Source: an uncultured Acidobacteriota bacterium
GTDB taxonomy: Bacteria > Acidobacteriota > Terriglobia > Terriglobales > Acidobacteriaceae
Length of the DNA stretch: 64,000 nt
Assembly (NCBI GenBank): GCA_903873705.1
Contig: CAIQPK010000009.1
Coordinates: 46,928-110,927 of the forward strand
Direction of reading: 5' to 3'
Position numbers and translations under genes: made by a program. Numbering within the stretch: position 1 is the stretch's first letter; every line of letters begins with the position of its first letter. The notes under the pieces are model-generated. The model was not told where the DNA came from and searched no databases. It saw only the letters and a list, made by a program, of their open reading frames with translations. Below are positions 53,868 through 62,852 of this stretch, in pieces.

Positions 53868-55207
53868 TGGCCTATACCGTCATCGACGCCAAAGAATTAC
53901 TTGAGGGGAAGCGTATGCGGAAGCTCACCCTCAAGCCTCGGCTGTACTACCCGTTGCTGCAAGGCATGTCTAACATTTTTGCCCGCATCGAACTGGACTT
54001 CGACCTGCTTCAAGATAAGCTGGCGACGTACCGCGACCCGGACGCCGCTAACGTAGCCGACTGGTTCCGAGAATATGAACAGAACAAGCTGGTGTTTGTG
54101 TACCCCGGCAACGACGTAGGTGCGGAAGAGCCGAGCGTATGGGCACAGTTCGACGTGCGTACGGATAACCGACGCAAGTTCGCGACATCAGAGGAGTCAG
54201 AGTCGCCAGCGCCACCAGAACCGGACTATACCAAATGGTTACAGGCCATCCATGGTGAAGAATGGAAAGCCTTTCACATCACGAACTATCAACAGGAGCG
54301 GTCGGAGGACATCAGTGCCAAGCGGGTTGAGGCCGGTAAGAAAGGGGCGGCGGCTACCAACGCCAAGCGTTGGGGAGTTAGCGTTAATCAGCAAAATGTC
54401 GGCAAAAGTCAGCAAACGAATTTTGCCGAATCAGCAAGTCAGCAAAGTCGCCTTGTAGATGGAGTTGAAGCTGTAAATGTAGATGTAGATGTAGATGAAG
54501 TAGTTATATATTCATTGAACAATGAGGGCACCGAGCAACGAATAACTGGTAAGGATTCCATTTCTTCAACGATTACATCTTCAGAGAAAAAAGCCAACGA
54601 CAACGAATCGGAGTTTCCGTCCGACCCAGAAGAATGTGCAGAGCATTTCGTTGACACCTTCGACCATCTTGTTTCGTTCAACCCGAGTGAAGATGCTTCC
54701 GTGCGTAAGAAGGGTTGGCGTTCCCTGTGGCAGAAAGACTTCGGGGAGCTTCTGAATAAGTATGCTCCGGAGGAATTACTCGACATCATCATCCTGTCCC
54801 AAGCCAAGCATAACCAGAAGTATTATGTCCGTCCCGCTGGCTTAGTCAAATCCGCCGCGTCTTTGTTAGACCAAGCTGTTGTGATGAAGAAAGAGCAACC
54901 CAAGGTATGGCGTGTGCTGTGCCTGACTTATTCCAAACACATGGGGTCTTCATCCTCTGTTCAGGAAGAATTGCCCCCCAACACGCCGTCGCCCCCCACC
55001 GTCAACGTCGAGAACAGTGACTCTCAGCCGGTTCCTCTACGTGCATGGTTTTCCTTCGATGATGACGGTTGGATCAAGTGCAGCCATTGTGGCTGCTTTA
55101 TCGAACCGGATAACGCGGCGATGCTAGAGCCTCACCTGAAACCGCATTTAGTCGAAGAAAATGACGACCTCGACCTCGGAGAAGATGATGACGACGAAAT
55201 CGCCTAG
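53867..55207 (+). CDS. Phage-like protein, possibly replication related
   Basis: The 446-residue protein starts MAYTVIDAKELLEGKRMRKL. Residues 1-115 are ordered, followed by a linker rich in Gln/Ser/Asn (about 165-250, with VDVDVDEV encoded by hexamer repeats). A second block is helical (SLWQKDFGELLNKYAPEELL, QAKHNQKYYVRPAGLVKSAA). The C-terminus has a zinc-type C-x2-C and H pattern (IKCSHCGCF, EPHLKPHL) and an acidic tail. Layout resembles phage replication organisers or helicase loaders, but I cannot assign a family with confidence. Confidence 0.5.
   Translation: MAYTVIDAKELLEGKRMRKLTLKPRLYYPLLQGMSNIFARIELDFDLLQDKLATYRDPDAANVADWFREYEQNKLVFVYPGNDVGAEEPSVWAQFDVRTDNRRKFATSEESESPAPPEPDYTKWLQAIHGEEWKAFHITNYQQERSEDISAKRVEAGKKGAAATNAKRWGVSVNQQNVGKSQQTNFAESASQQSRLVDGVEAVNVDVDVDEVVIYSLNNEGTEQRITGKDSISSTITSSEKKANDNESEFPSDPEECAEHFVDTFDHLVSFNPSEDASVRKKGWRSLWQKDFGELLNKYAPEELLDIIILSQAKHNQKYYVRPAGLVKSAASLLDQAVVMKKEQPKVWRVLCLTYSKHMGSSSSVQEELPPNTPSPPTVNVENSDSQPVPLRAWFSFDDDGWIKCSHCGCFIEPDNAAMLEPHLKPHLVEENDDLDLGEDDDDEIA
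54473..54496 (+). repeat. Hexanucleotide tandem repeat inside a coding region
   Basis: GTAAAT followed by three copies of GTAGAT, encoding VNVDVDVD. Slippage would add or remove Val-Asp pairs without a frameshift. Confidence 0.7.
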
Positions 55208-55311
55208 ACGCTATGTAGCACCAAGAATTGAAGGAGGCCGACCACGACCAATAGAACGCGGATTCTTTAAACAATTAGAGCTTTGCATTCGAGGTTGGTT
55301 TGGATACCTCT

Positions 55312-56727
55312 TCAACCGATGGTCTGGCGCTTCGGATAGGGGAGCACCTGCCACTGCAACGCATTTCGGAGAATCCTCTTCTGCCGCCTGTCTCCGTAAA
55401 AGCCGACAAAGCGATGCTTGGGTGTCCCTCTGAAGAACACAGCGCCTTGCTCGATGAGGATTGCTTTTTGTTCGGCTCTCGTGCGCCGATACTTTAGAGT
55501 GCCACCGCTGCGGTCACGGGCAAGGCCGGATACCTGTCGCGAATCATGCACCGTGCCGTCAGGCATCCGGAACTGTTCTGAGGCTTGAGTCAATCCACAA
55601 TACGCATGATTGACTGCACTGTAGAGGGTTCCAATCTCATTCGCGTCAGGGTCAGAGTAGGAGACGAATACGTTGTATCCCTTCTTGGTCATGAGGCGAC
55701 ATGCGGCACTGATGAGATGACTTCCTGAGTGAGGGTGTGCCCAAAAGACCGAAGCTCCGCGACTGATCGTCGCGACTTTGTGCCGATGCTCTTCACCGCA
55801 GACAGACGATGCGGTCTGACTCCCTGCGGTCGATCCGAAGCAAACCACACCTGCCAAATGCTTACCGAAGAACAGCCCAAATGAAAATTCGCTGGTGCCC
55901 ATTGTGGCTAACCATTCGTGGCCGAGGATGACCTGTTTTGCGTCGTCGTAGCTAATTTCACGGATGCTTGCATTGTCGAGGCTCTTGGCCAGCCGCTTCT
56001 TTTCTTTGAGGTCAGGCTCGGGTTGCTTTGCCATGTGCTCACGAACGTGTCGTTGTGTGGCCTTGCCGTCGTTGGGGAACTCTTGGTATCCATCTGCCAG
56101 ATTCGCTGCCGCTGATGCGTATTCTTCGGCTGCATGATTCAACGCAACCATTAACTTCTTACGGAGGGTTGGGTTCAACCGTTCACGGGTTTCAACAACG
56201 GCTTTGAGTTTGTCTCCACGGCTGGAAGACTCAATGTCTCTAAGCAAGGCATCGGCTAAAACGCTGGCATTGGCCTCCACGATCCGGCTTACGGGCTTCA
56301 TGACCGCTTTCACCGCACGGATTACACCAGCCGTGGTCAGTTCGCCGTAAACGTCTTTTGCTTGGCTCAGAGCGCGGTCGAAGGTAGCGTCGTCAATGAG
56401 CCGTGCCATCCTCTGCCATTTGGAACTCTGGTCACGAGTGATGCCTAGCTTAGGAAGTGTCGTTGCTGACGACACTTTGGTTGGACGGCCACGTTCCTTC
56501 GTTCGCCGTTGCCCGGTTTGATGGAGGGCGATGAGCAACTGACCAGCACGACGCTCGGCGAATATCCGAATCTCAGCAGCCTTGTTCTGGAGTTCGTAGT
56601 CACCGGCCTGTCGGGCATAGGCAAGTAGAGCCGCAGCCTTGTCGTGAATCTTTTTTACTTCGTCGATGCGATGGGCGGAAGATAGTGCTTTCCGGGCGGC
56701 GTCATAACGGATTAGGGTGAATGCCAT
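55312..56727 (-). CDS. Mom-like DNA adenine-modification protein with phage N-terminal domain
   Basis: The 471-residue protein has two parts. The N-terminus (about 25-70: IHDKAAALLAYARQAGDYEL, AAEIRIFAERRAGQLLIALH) is the small helical domain common in phage proteins. The C-terminal half (about 255-460) matches the GNAT-fold Mom family of phage Mu. Matching blocks are FSFGLFFGKHLAGVVCFGST, ISRGASVFWAHPHSGSHLIS, VSYSDPDANEIGTLYSAVNH and a closing VLPYPKR. Mom converts adenine to a methylcarbamoyl-type base that blocks restriction. The fusion and its place in an island suggest protection of the element's DNA; this is inference. It reads opposite to the genes on its left. Confidence 0.65.
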   Translation of the reverse strand: MAFTLIRYDAARKALSSAHRIDEVKKIHDKAAALLAYARQAGDYELQNKAAEIRIFAERRAGQLLIALHQTGQRRTKERGRPTKVSSATTLPKLGITRDQSSKWQRMARLIDDATFDRALSQAKDVYGELTTAGVIRAVKAVMKPVSRIVEANASVLADALLRDIESSSRGDKLKAVVETRERLNPTLRKKLMVALNHAAEEYASAAANLADGYQEFPNDGKATQRHVREHMAKQPEPDLKEKKRLAKSLDNASIREISYDDAKQVILGHEWLATMGTSEFSFGLFFGKHLAGVVCFGSTAGSQTASSVCGEEHRHKVATISRGASVFWAHPHSGSHLISAACRLMTKKGYNVFVSYSDPDANEIGTLYSAVNHAYCGLTQASEQFRMPDGTVHDSRQVSGLARDRSGGTLKYRRTRAEQKAILIEQGAVFFRGTPKHRFVGFYGDRRQKRILRNALQWQVLPYPKRQTIG

Positions 56728-56807
56728 CGCTAATCATTCTGCTGCAAGTCGGCCCCCGAAGCAAGCGAGGGAGCCGAATCAGTACAGCCGTGTCGATACA
56801 CCCTTGG

Positions 56808-58289
56808 TTACTTATTTCGCAGCCACTCAAAGACCGCCCATGTTGCCGCGAGGTCTTCCTCGTCGTACGTGAGAATTTCCGCCATCAAACTGTTCCGCTC
56901 CGCTTGATCCTCGGTCTCGGTCGCCAATATAAATTTGGCCATCGCCCAACTGCCGCCGTACTCATCCTGCGTACGTGTGAAGCCCACATACTCCTCGACG
57001 ACCTTCAGGCTATAGCTGGGCAGGGGCAACACGATTGAGTTCTTCGTTATCGGCAGCAGGTCTAGTACATTGCGCAGCACTCGATCTGCCACTCCACTCG
57101 GGTCGCCAAAACGCTTCAGATACATTTCAATGTGAGTGCGTTCGTAATGGTGCCAATGGATAAAGGGGATGTCTCCGTGCTCAGCAAAGATGCCATTCGC
57201 GGCTTCGAGGAATGCGTACCAACCTTCACGGTCGCCATCTGTTCCGAAGCCCGATGTGGCTCCGATGAATTTGCCCGAGTTTCTACCGTAAACCTGCACC
57301 CCCCACAAGTAAATTTTTTCGAGGTCGTCCATATAGGGAGGCATCCCCTCCAAATCGAACATCACATAGTTGTTGTGTGCCGGGATTACGACCGGGGCGA
57401 GGATTCTCTCTTTACCACTGACAAGGACTTCGGCATTGGCGAGAATGGACTCCGCTTTCTTGCCGACCTTCTGCTGGCGTGTACCCCAAGGACGTTTCAA
57501 TTCGCTCAGGCTTTGAATGTCGAATGCGGATAAAAGCTCCTGTGGGGTGGCGATGCCATCCGAATGCAACTGCCTCGCGAGACCTTGGTCAATGTCCATG
57601 ACGAGAGATACGTCCTGTCGTGCCTCCGCTTGCGACCAACAACGGTCAGAGTAGCCACAACCTGCCTTGCACTTCGACCAGCCCACGGGCTCGTAGGGTT
57701 CGGTTGTCGATTGTTTCAGTGCTAGTACCTGCTCCAACTTCGCGAGGGCTGCGGCTCCGCCGTCGTATGGAACATCAACCACATCCCCCGCGCCTGTATG
57801 CACCTGTAGTCCTTTCGCGGGTACACCCACGGCGCGTTCGAAAAGCCATCCATAAAGCTGAAGTTGGAGGGCGATTTCTTCGTGATGGTTTTCGTCTACG
57901 TTTCGGGAGAGTTTCGAATCCCGAATGATGTATCCGTCGCCGTCAAAGATGAGGAAGTCAGAGCGGCCAACGACGATAACAGGCGTCCCGTTGATTAGGA
58001 ACTTCTGCCGAAATTCCGCTTGGTAGATGAGAGGAACGCAACTCTGGATAGCCTCCAAGGTTCGCGACACCCGCTGGTCTCGGCCTACGAGGCCGATGTC
58101 CTCGTAGGCACCTAGCGTGGCGAGATGTTTCTGCTCATGAACTTGACCAAGCGATTGAATGATCTCATCAAAGGCGCTGGGTTCAGCTTCGGGCACACCA
58201 TGGGCACGCAGATATAGCCGGAGAGAGCATGGAGTTGGGCGGTACAGGCTAACGATGTCTGAGGCGGTAAGTTGGACGAAACCGTGCAT
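56808..58289 (-). CDS. RecB-like nuclease fused to an RNase H-like domain (TM0106 type)
   Basis: The 493-residue protein begins with a PD-(D/E)XK nuclease of RecB/Cas4 style (about 5-230): GRSDFLIFDGDGYIIRDSKL gives the D...D-x-K core, and CKAGCGYSDRCW a Cys cluster that may hold Fe-S. A mid-part (about 235-285) resembles a helix-hairpin-helix (DGIATPQELLSAFDIQSLSE). The second half (about 305-493) is an RNase H-like exonuclease fold starting YVMFDLEGMPPYMDDLEKIY, with HWHHYERTH and ILTYDEEDLAATWAVFEWLR. It probably degrades or trims DNA or RNA in the cytoplasm. No clear SD precedes the ATG; TACCCTATAGAC just before it suggests a near-leaderless message. Confidence 0.78.
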   Translation of the reverse strand: MHGFVQLTASDIVSLYRPTPCSLRLYLRAHGVPEAEPSAFDEIIQSLGQVHEQKHLATLGAYEDIGLVGRDQRVSRTLEAIQSCVPLIYQAEFRQKFLINGTPVIVVGRSDFLIFDGDGYIIRDSKLSRNVDENHHEEIALQLQLYGWLFERAVGVPAKGLQVHTGAGDVVDVPYDGGAAALAKLEQVLALKQSTTEPYEPVGWSKCKAGCGYSDRCWSQAEARQDVSLVMDIDQGLARQLHSDGIATPQELLSAFDIQSLSELKRPWGTRQQKVGKKAESILANAEVLVSGKERILAPVVIPAHNNYVMFDLEGMPPYMDDLEKIYLWGVQVYGRNSGKFIGATSGFGTDGDREGWYAFLEAANGIFAEHGDIPFIHWHHYERTHIEMYLKRFGDPSGVADRVLRNVLDLLPITKNSIVLPLPSYSLKVVEEYVGFTRTQDEYGGSWAMAKFILATETEDQAERNSLMAEILTYDEEDLAATWAVFEWLRNK

Positions 58290-58889
58290 GTCTATAGGGT
58301 ACGGAGGAGGACGCCATTTTAGCCACTGTTTTGGTCGAATGGAGCCGGGAGCCTCTTCTGGTCGTCGGAGCCAGAAACGAAGGCTTCATTTTTGGGGAAT
58401 AAAACGGCAAAAGTGACCTCCGCTAATGGTCGATGGGAATGCTCGGGAGCTATCGCTGCTTCCGTCTCGCGGAAGGCATTTCGCCTAGCGGCTCTCAGGG
58501 CGGTCGCGTCGGGACGACGGAGCGGTGGTACGGTGCCGGTGGTTCAGACAGGTTGCGGACTTTGATGACCACACTGGCGGGTGTACGTGGCGTGAGGACG
58601 ACAGCAGTTTTCATCCTCTTGGCGGTCGGAGTTGGTTGGAGATGCTTTGGGAACCGTGCCGGAGAGTTCCTTCCACGTCTCTCTCCGGGTCGCGGTCACG
58701 TGATTTGGAGACGTACCGAGGGGGGCTTAGCTTTTCCCCGTCGCGGGATGCGTAATGCTTAGGGTCGTGCGCCGATGCGTCAGTCGCTTCGAGGATTGGC
58801 GGTGGGAGTGCGGGGTCTGGGCATGGCGACGAGAGTAACGTATATTGGCTTCGTACGTGCGGGCGATATCAGTACATTATGGTGCTTAA
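58290..58889. other. Region without a recognisable gene
   Basis: About 600 bases. Two overlapping plus-strand open frames (58433-58762, 58525-58755) have no recognisable motif and no good SD. The stretch is richer in G+C than the flanking island genes and may be a decayed gene or a regulatory region for the operon to the right. Confidence 0.4.
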
Positions 58890-59738
58890 TTGGGAACTAT
58901 TGACGATCCGGGAAGTGTCTTTGATGCCGACCTGAATGAGGCTCTTCGAGGCGGAGCAGGGCCAAAAATAGCCCGCTTCGCTCTCGCTTGTTTAGGGGCG
59001 ATACCCGGCGTCGGAGGAGTAATCTCAGGTGCTGGCTCAGCTTGGTCTGAGAAAGAACAATCAAGAGCTAACGATGTTTTCCACGCATGGCTCAAGCTCC
59101 AAGAGGACGAGATAAAAGAGATCGGCCAAACCATCTTCGAGGTTCTGAGTAAGCTCGATACCGAGGATGAACGTATCCGAGCGCGACTTGAGAGTGTCGA
59201 ATATCTCAAGATCATCAAGAAGTGCTTCCGCGATTGGTCTGCTGCCGAGAGCGAAGTGAAACGCGTTCTCGTGCGGAACTTATTGATTCATGCCGCAAGC
59301 TCTACCATCTGCACGGACGACATCGTAAAGCTCTTCATTCAGTGGATTGACTTTTATTCTGAGGCGCACTTCAAGGTGATCCGATGTGTCTACAAAAACA
59401 CAGGCTTTACGAGACTTGAGATTTGGTTAGAGATACATGGCCCGGCTGCATCAGAGGATTCGGCTGAAGCTGATTTATTCAAGTTGTTGATGCACGACCT
59501 TAGTACGGGTCACATCATGCGACAGCACAGGGCGAAGGACTACTACGGAAATTTTCTGAAGTCCCCGCCTCGCAAGAGATCGACGCCAAATCCCAGAATG
59601 ACCTCAGCGTTCGACAACGAGAAGGAGTATGAACTCACCGAGCTTGGTAGACAGTTCGTTCTCTATACGATGGACGATGTAGTTGGTCGGCTAGGGGCGT
59701 CTCCCGTTGACGGAGCCCAAGAACCGTCTGGGGAGTGA
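58890..59738 (+). CDS. Protein of unknown function with a glycine-rich hydrophobic segment
   Basis: The 282-residue protein contains a short hydrophobic glycine-rich segment (about 25-48, ARFALACLGAIPGVGGVISG), then a long helical part (LKLQEDEIKEIGQTIFEVLS) and a C-terminal wHTH-like region (AFDNEKEYELTELGRQFVLY). It starts at TTG 58890 without a clear SD, so the start is unsure. Such short hydrophobic Gly-rich segments occur in membrane-acting effectors, but I do not recognise the family. First of five unknown plus-strand genes. Confidence 0.5.
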   Translation: MGTIDDPGSVFDADLNEALRGGAGPKIARFALACLGAIPGVGGVISGAGSAWSEKEQSRANDVFHAWLKLQEDEIKEIGQTIFEVLSKLDTEDERIRARLESVEYLKIIKKCFRDWSAAESEVKRVLVRNLLIHAASSTICTDDIVKLFIQWIDFYSEAHFKVIRCVYKNTGFTRLEIWLEIHGPAASEDSAEADLFKLLMHDLSTGHIMRQHRAKDYYGNFLKSPPRKRSTPNPRMTSAFDNEKEYELTELGRQFVLYTMDDVVGRLGASPVDGAQEPSGE

Positions 59739-59878
59739 CTCATTTGTCTGAATTGCGGCCGTAAGACTTCGACGAATGTGCGGTCTCGGCGGTCGCTCCG
59801 TCAGACGAATCAGCCCCCCATACCTTTTGGTTCGAGTCATGAGAATCTCAGCCGTCTACTATCTCAGTAGGAGGCATC

Positions 59879-60160
59879 ATGAGAAACATCGAACGCGCGA
59901 AGATGGCGTTGGAAGACCTTTACCCGGAAGCAACCGTGCAGGTAGAGTCGCGTGTGGTCAACCTGTCACCCTACTCAGAAGGACTTGGAGCAGAGACAAG
60001 CACCATCACGTGCTATGGGTTCAATACGATACTCAAGAGTGGCCAGCGGGTCGTGTGCAGCGAGATGTACACAGACGACTACTTCAGTGAGATGTCTATA
60101 GATGCGATTCGCTCGTACCTTCAGGAGCGTTGTGTTGTGGTTCCTGATGGTATGCGGTAA
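59879..60160 (+). CDS. Small protein of unknown function
   Basis: The 93-residue protein (MRNIERAKMALEDLYPEATV onward) has mixed alpha/beta character, with GFNTILKSGQRVVCSEMYTD and SIDAIRSYLQERCVVVPDGM. Two Cys are present; no membrane segment. TAGGAGGCATC before the ATG is a very good SD. A longer upstream open frame in another frame is a shadow. No family recognised. Confidence 0.55.
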   Translation: MRNIERAKMALEDLYPEATVQVESRVVNLSPYSEGLGAETSTITCYGFNTILKSGQRVVCSEMYTDDYFSEMSIDAIRSYLQERCVVVPDGMR

Positions 60161-60316
60161 ACCACTAAGCCCTGATAGCTCGTCAGAGTGGATAGGTCGC
60201 ATGGCTCGGTCGCGGACTCATTGGAGCCACAGACGGGAGCATCTACACAGGGGTGAATATCTGTAATTGGATGAGCGTGAACTATATTGGGTGAGACCCA
60301 AAGGAGGTGCAACTTC

Positions 60317-61054
60317 ATGGAGCAAGGAGCGGTTCTCACAACCGTCATAAGCGCGAGTGTCGCGACGATAGGCGTCATCGTGGCAAAAGATGCGAAGGTG
60401 TCAGAGTTCAGACAGGCGTGGATTGATGCGCTTCGAGAAGACGTGTCCCGTGAGTGTGCGGTTTTGCAGTCGTTGAATGCTCATATGCGGCGTGTCTATC
60501 AGCGGGAAGCAAATCTTTTAGAGGGTGTAGAAACCGTGTACGTCCACCAAACAGAAACATCGGAAGAGGAGTGGCAAAGTTTTTACGCGAACGGTCTCGA
60601 AGCGAACGAACTTAGCACCCGCATTTCCCTCCGTCTCGACCTCAGGACGAAACACAACACACCAAAACAAACGCACTTAGACCTGCATAACCTAGTGAGT
60701 GAAGCGCACGCTCTGGCCGCTAAAGAGGACACGACCTTTGTTGAGCTAAGCTCACATTTGGACAAAGTCAGAGTCAAGACGAATGAGGTGCTTGAAGAAG
60801 CTTGGAAGCGCGTCAAGCACGGTGAGCTTCGGTATCAATTGGTTCTTTGGTCGGCGTGTATGTCGCTTGTGTTGAGCGTTGGATACGCTGCATGGTCGCA
60901 AATTCATCAGATTCAACAGCAGCCTCAGGCCATAAGTGTCACGGTTGAGAAGCCTGTTCAGCTAGAGCAGCATGTCATATCCGTCCAGCCGCCTCCGCCG
61001 CCAACTCAGGTTCCGAACGCAAGCAAGCTCAATACAGAACGAGCGAGACCCTGA
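60317..61054 (+). CDS. Membrane protein with two membrane segments, unknown function
   Basis: The 245-residue protein has an N-terminal hydrophobic helix (about 4-25, GAVLTTVISASVATIGVIVA), a long helical cytoplasmic or periplasmic part (VSEFRQAWIDALREDVSREC, then LRTKHNTPKQTHLDLHNLVS) and a second membrane helix (about 180-198, VLWSACMSLVLSVGYAAWSQ). A Pro/Gln tail follows (QPPPPPTQVPNAS). The ATG at 60317 is chosen because AAGGAGGTGCAACTTC precedes it. Overall layout recalls small membrane effectors or sensor proteins of phage-defence islands, but no family is recognised. Confidence 0.55.
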   Translation: MEQGAVLTTVISASVATIGVIVAKDAKVSEFRQAWIDALREDVSRECAVLQSLNAHMRRVYQREANLLEGVETVYVHQTETSEEEWQSFYANGLEANELSTRISLRLDLRTKHNTPKQTHLDLHNLVSEAHALAAKEDTTFVELSSHLDKVRVKTNEVLEEAWKRVKHGELRYQLVLWSACMSLVLSVGYAAWSQIHQIQQQPQAISVTVEKPVQLEQHVISVQPPPPPTQVPNASKLNTERARP

Positions 61055-61091
61055 CGACCAACAACCGGTCGTTCGGGTAATATGTGCGGAT

Positions 61092-62030
61092 ATGAGCGAA
61101 GAGCCAGCGGAGCAACAGGCGTCAGGCGGACAGAAACCGCAGGTCGTATACCACTACACCTCGATGGAAAACTTTCTGGCTATTGTGGAGAGCGGCAGTA
61201 TATGGACGACCAGCATCGACTATCTGAATGACGTCGCTGAATATAAGTTTTATCTGCGGCTGTTCCGAAAGAAACTTCCGGCTATAAGGAAGAAGTTTGG
61301 GTTGAATGATAGTAGTTACTTCGAAGAGACCCTGAGTCGAAATCTAAAGGAAGTCGGGTTCGAGAAGCGACCTTTCGTCGCATCGTTCTCGGAAATCGGA
61401 GACTCATTGCATCATTGGCGTTCATACTGTCCTCAAGGCAACGGAGTCAGCATTGGTCTGCAAATGGAATGCCTGAAGCGGGCGTTTGTACAGCCTAAAC
61501 CGGGTGTCACCACTCCTGTTATCGCATCGAATAAAGTGCTTTACATAGACAAAGACGACATGGCGCAGATGGAAAATGATGTTGTCAACGCGATTGCCAG
61601 CCTTGACTCAATTCGTGCCGGAGTGGAACGCAGCAAAATCAAAGGCATCACTCAAGGCAATATTTTTATGCACACACTAGACACTATCGCCTGCTTTAGA
61701 AAGCACAGAACATTCGAGAGTGAGAAAGAGTTTCGTATCTTAGTGAGTGGAAATGGCACCGCATACGACCACTTTCTCTTTAGGCCAAGAAAAACCACCT
61801 TGCGCCCGCATATTCCCATCCTCATTCCATCTAGCGTCTCTGGATATGAGCCGTCTAACAGACGGAGCGTGTTGGAGCGCGGTGACGGGGCGTGGGATTG
61901 GATTGAAAGCGTTGTCGTGGGCCCCTCGAACAACATGGGTCTGACGGTACAGTCCGTAGCGGCGTTTCTCAAAAAGAAACGAATCGACGCTCGGGTAGTC
62001 CCGAGTACTGTTACGTTTCGCGATTGGTAG
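61092..62030 (+). CDS. DUF2971-family protein
   Basis: The 312-residue protein shows the DUF2971 pattern: VVYHYTSMENFLAIVESGSI near 23, SIWTTSIDYLNDVAEYKFYL, PFVASFSEIGDSLHHWRSYC and FESEKEFRILVS. Function in this family is unknown; members are often near phage-defence and mobile genes. The ATG at 61092 is an internal start of a longer frame that runs through the upstream gene; a GTG at 61084-region is a close alternative. It starts 38 bases after the previous stop. Confidence 0.7.
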   Translation: MSEEPAEQQASGGQKPQVVYHYTSMENFLAIVESGSIWTTSIDYLNDVAEYKFYLRLFRKKLPAIRKKFGLNDSSYFEETLSRNLKEVGFEKRPFVASFSEIGDSLHHWRSYCPQGNGVSIGLQMECLKRAFVQPKPGVTTPVIASNKVLYIDKDDMAQMENDVVNAIASLDSIRAGVERSKIKGITQGNIFMHTLDTIACFRKHRTFESEKEFRILVSGNGTAYDHFLFRPRKTTLRPHIPILIPSSVSGYEPSNRRSVLERGDGAWDWIESVVVGPSNNMGLTVQSVAAFLKKKRIDARVVPSTVTFRDW

Positions 62031-62059
62031 CCTATGCGTGAGCCAATAAGGAGGTCAAC

Positions 62060-62461
62060 ATGAATGAGCAGTCACCGAGATATATCCCAACAGACGCACT
62101 CCGAGCAGAGTCAGGTTCCGAAGAACTGGTCAATTCCGAAAGCATGAAGCCCTACATGGAACTGCTCATGGCCGAAATGGGAGGACGTGATACCAGCCGA
62201 GCCCTCGCCGCTCTCGCTGCCTTACCCCTAGAGCAACGATATGTGTGGCGTGTTATCTCTGCTCTCAAATGGGGCCTATGTGATTTGGAGACTGAAAATG
62301 TCGCTGCGGACATTGCCACTCTTTCCGAGCAAGACTTGAAGAGTGTCGCAGAACCATTGGCGTTGCGAGCGATGCAGTTCTCCCTTTTTGTAAAGGCACT
62401 CGTCGGGGACACGCAGGGAAGAGAAATCATGCTGCAAGCACTCGCCTGCCAAGACAATTAG
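62060..62461 (+). CDS. Small helical protein of unknown function
   Basis: The 133-residue protein (MNEQSPRYIPTDALRAESGS onward) is predicted helical, with ALAALAALPLEQRYVWRVIS in the middle and LRAMQFSLFVKALVGDTQGR near the end. No membrane segment or metal motif. AGGAGGTCAAC before the ATG is strong. It follows the DUF2971 gene by 29 bp and likely shares its transcript. Confidence 0.5.
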   Translation: MNEQSPRYIPTDALRAESGSEELVNSESMKPYMELLMAEMGGRDTSRALAALAALPLEQRYVWRVISALKWGLCDLETENVAADIATLSEQDLKSVAEPLALRAMQFSLFVKALVGDTQGREIMLQALACQDN

Positions 62462-62476
62462 CATGCTATGCCTCCG

Positions 62477-62852
62477 CTATTTCGTCGCGGCGTCTGGCGC
62501 AACATCAAAGCCGACCTCATCCTCGAAGAAGTCCGAATCGATGCGCTTCACCGCGTAATTGTTGACGGTGGAGACACCAACGCCGTAGTCGAACATTAGT
62601 TCGACAAGCCGAGACCCGTCGATGAGAATGACTTTGGTCTCGACGCTGTTGGCGTATTCCAGCGCATCCTTCGAGAAGGATGAAGTCGTGATGAAATACC
62701 TTTTCGCGCTCTCTTGCCGTGTAGGGCTCCGACGAACTTCTGAATCTCCGGTCTGCCTACAGTCCTGTCGTCCCACCGTTTCGCCTGAATGTAGATTTGG
62801 TCAAGACCGAGCTTGTCTTCTTTGATTACGCCGTCCACGCCGCCGTCACTTT
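62477..62852 (-). pseudogene. Mrr-type restriction endonuclease fragment
   Basis: The catalytic part of an Mrr-like nuclease is recognisable: DGVIKEDKLGLDQIYIQAKR (the D...Q-A-K core), then RPEIQKFVGALHGKRA, and in the next frame KRYFITTSSFSKDALEYA, VETKVILIDGSRLVELMFDY. The halves join if one G is restored near 62707 (GG for GGG), so a single-base deletion breaks it. The N-terminal DNA-binding half is missing: the fragment begins at the DGG motif, exactly where the adjacent gene ends. This looks like a recombination scar. Confidence 0.75.

Noticed and set aside
58433..58762. Two overlapping open frames in the gap before 58890
   Set aside because: No SD, no recognisable motif, Gly/Arg-rich composition consistent with chance.
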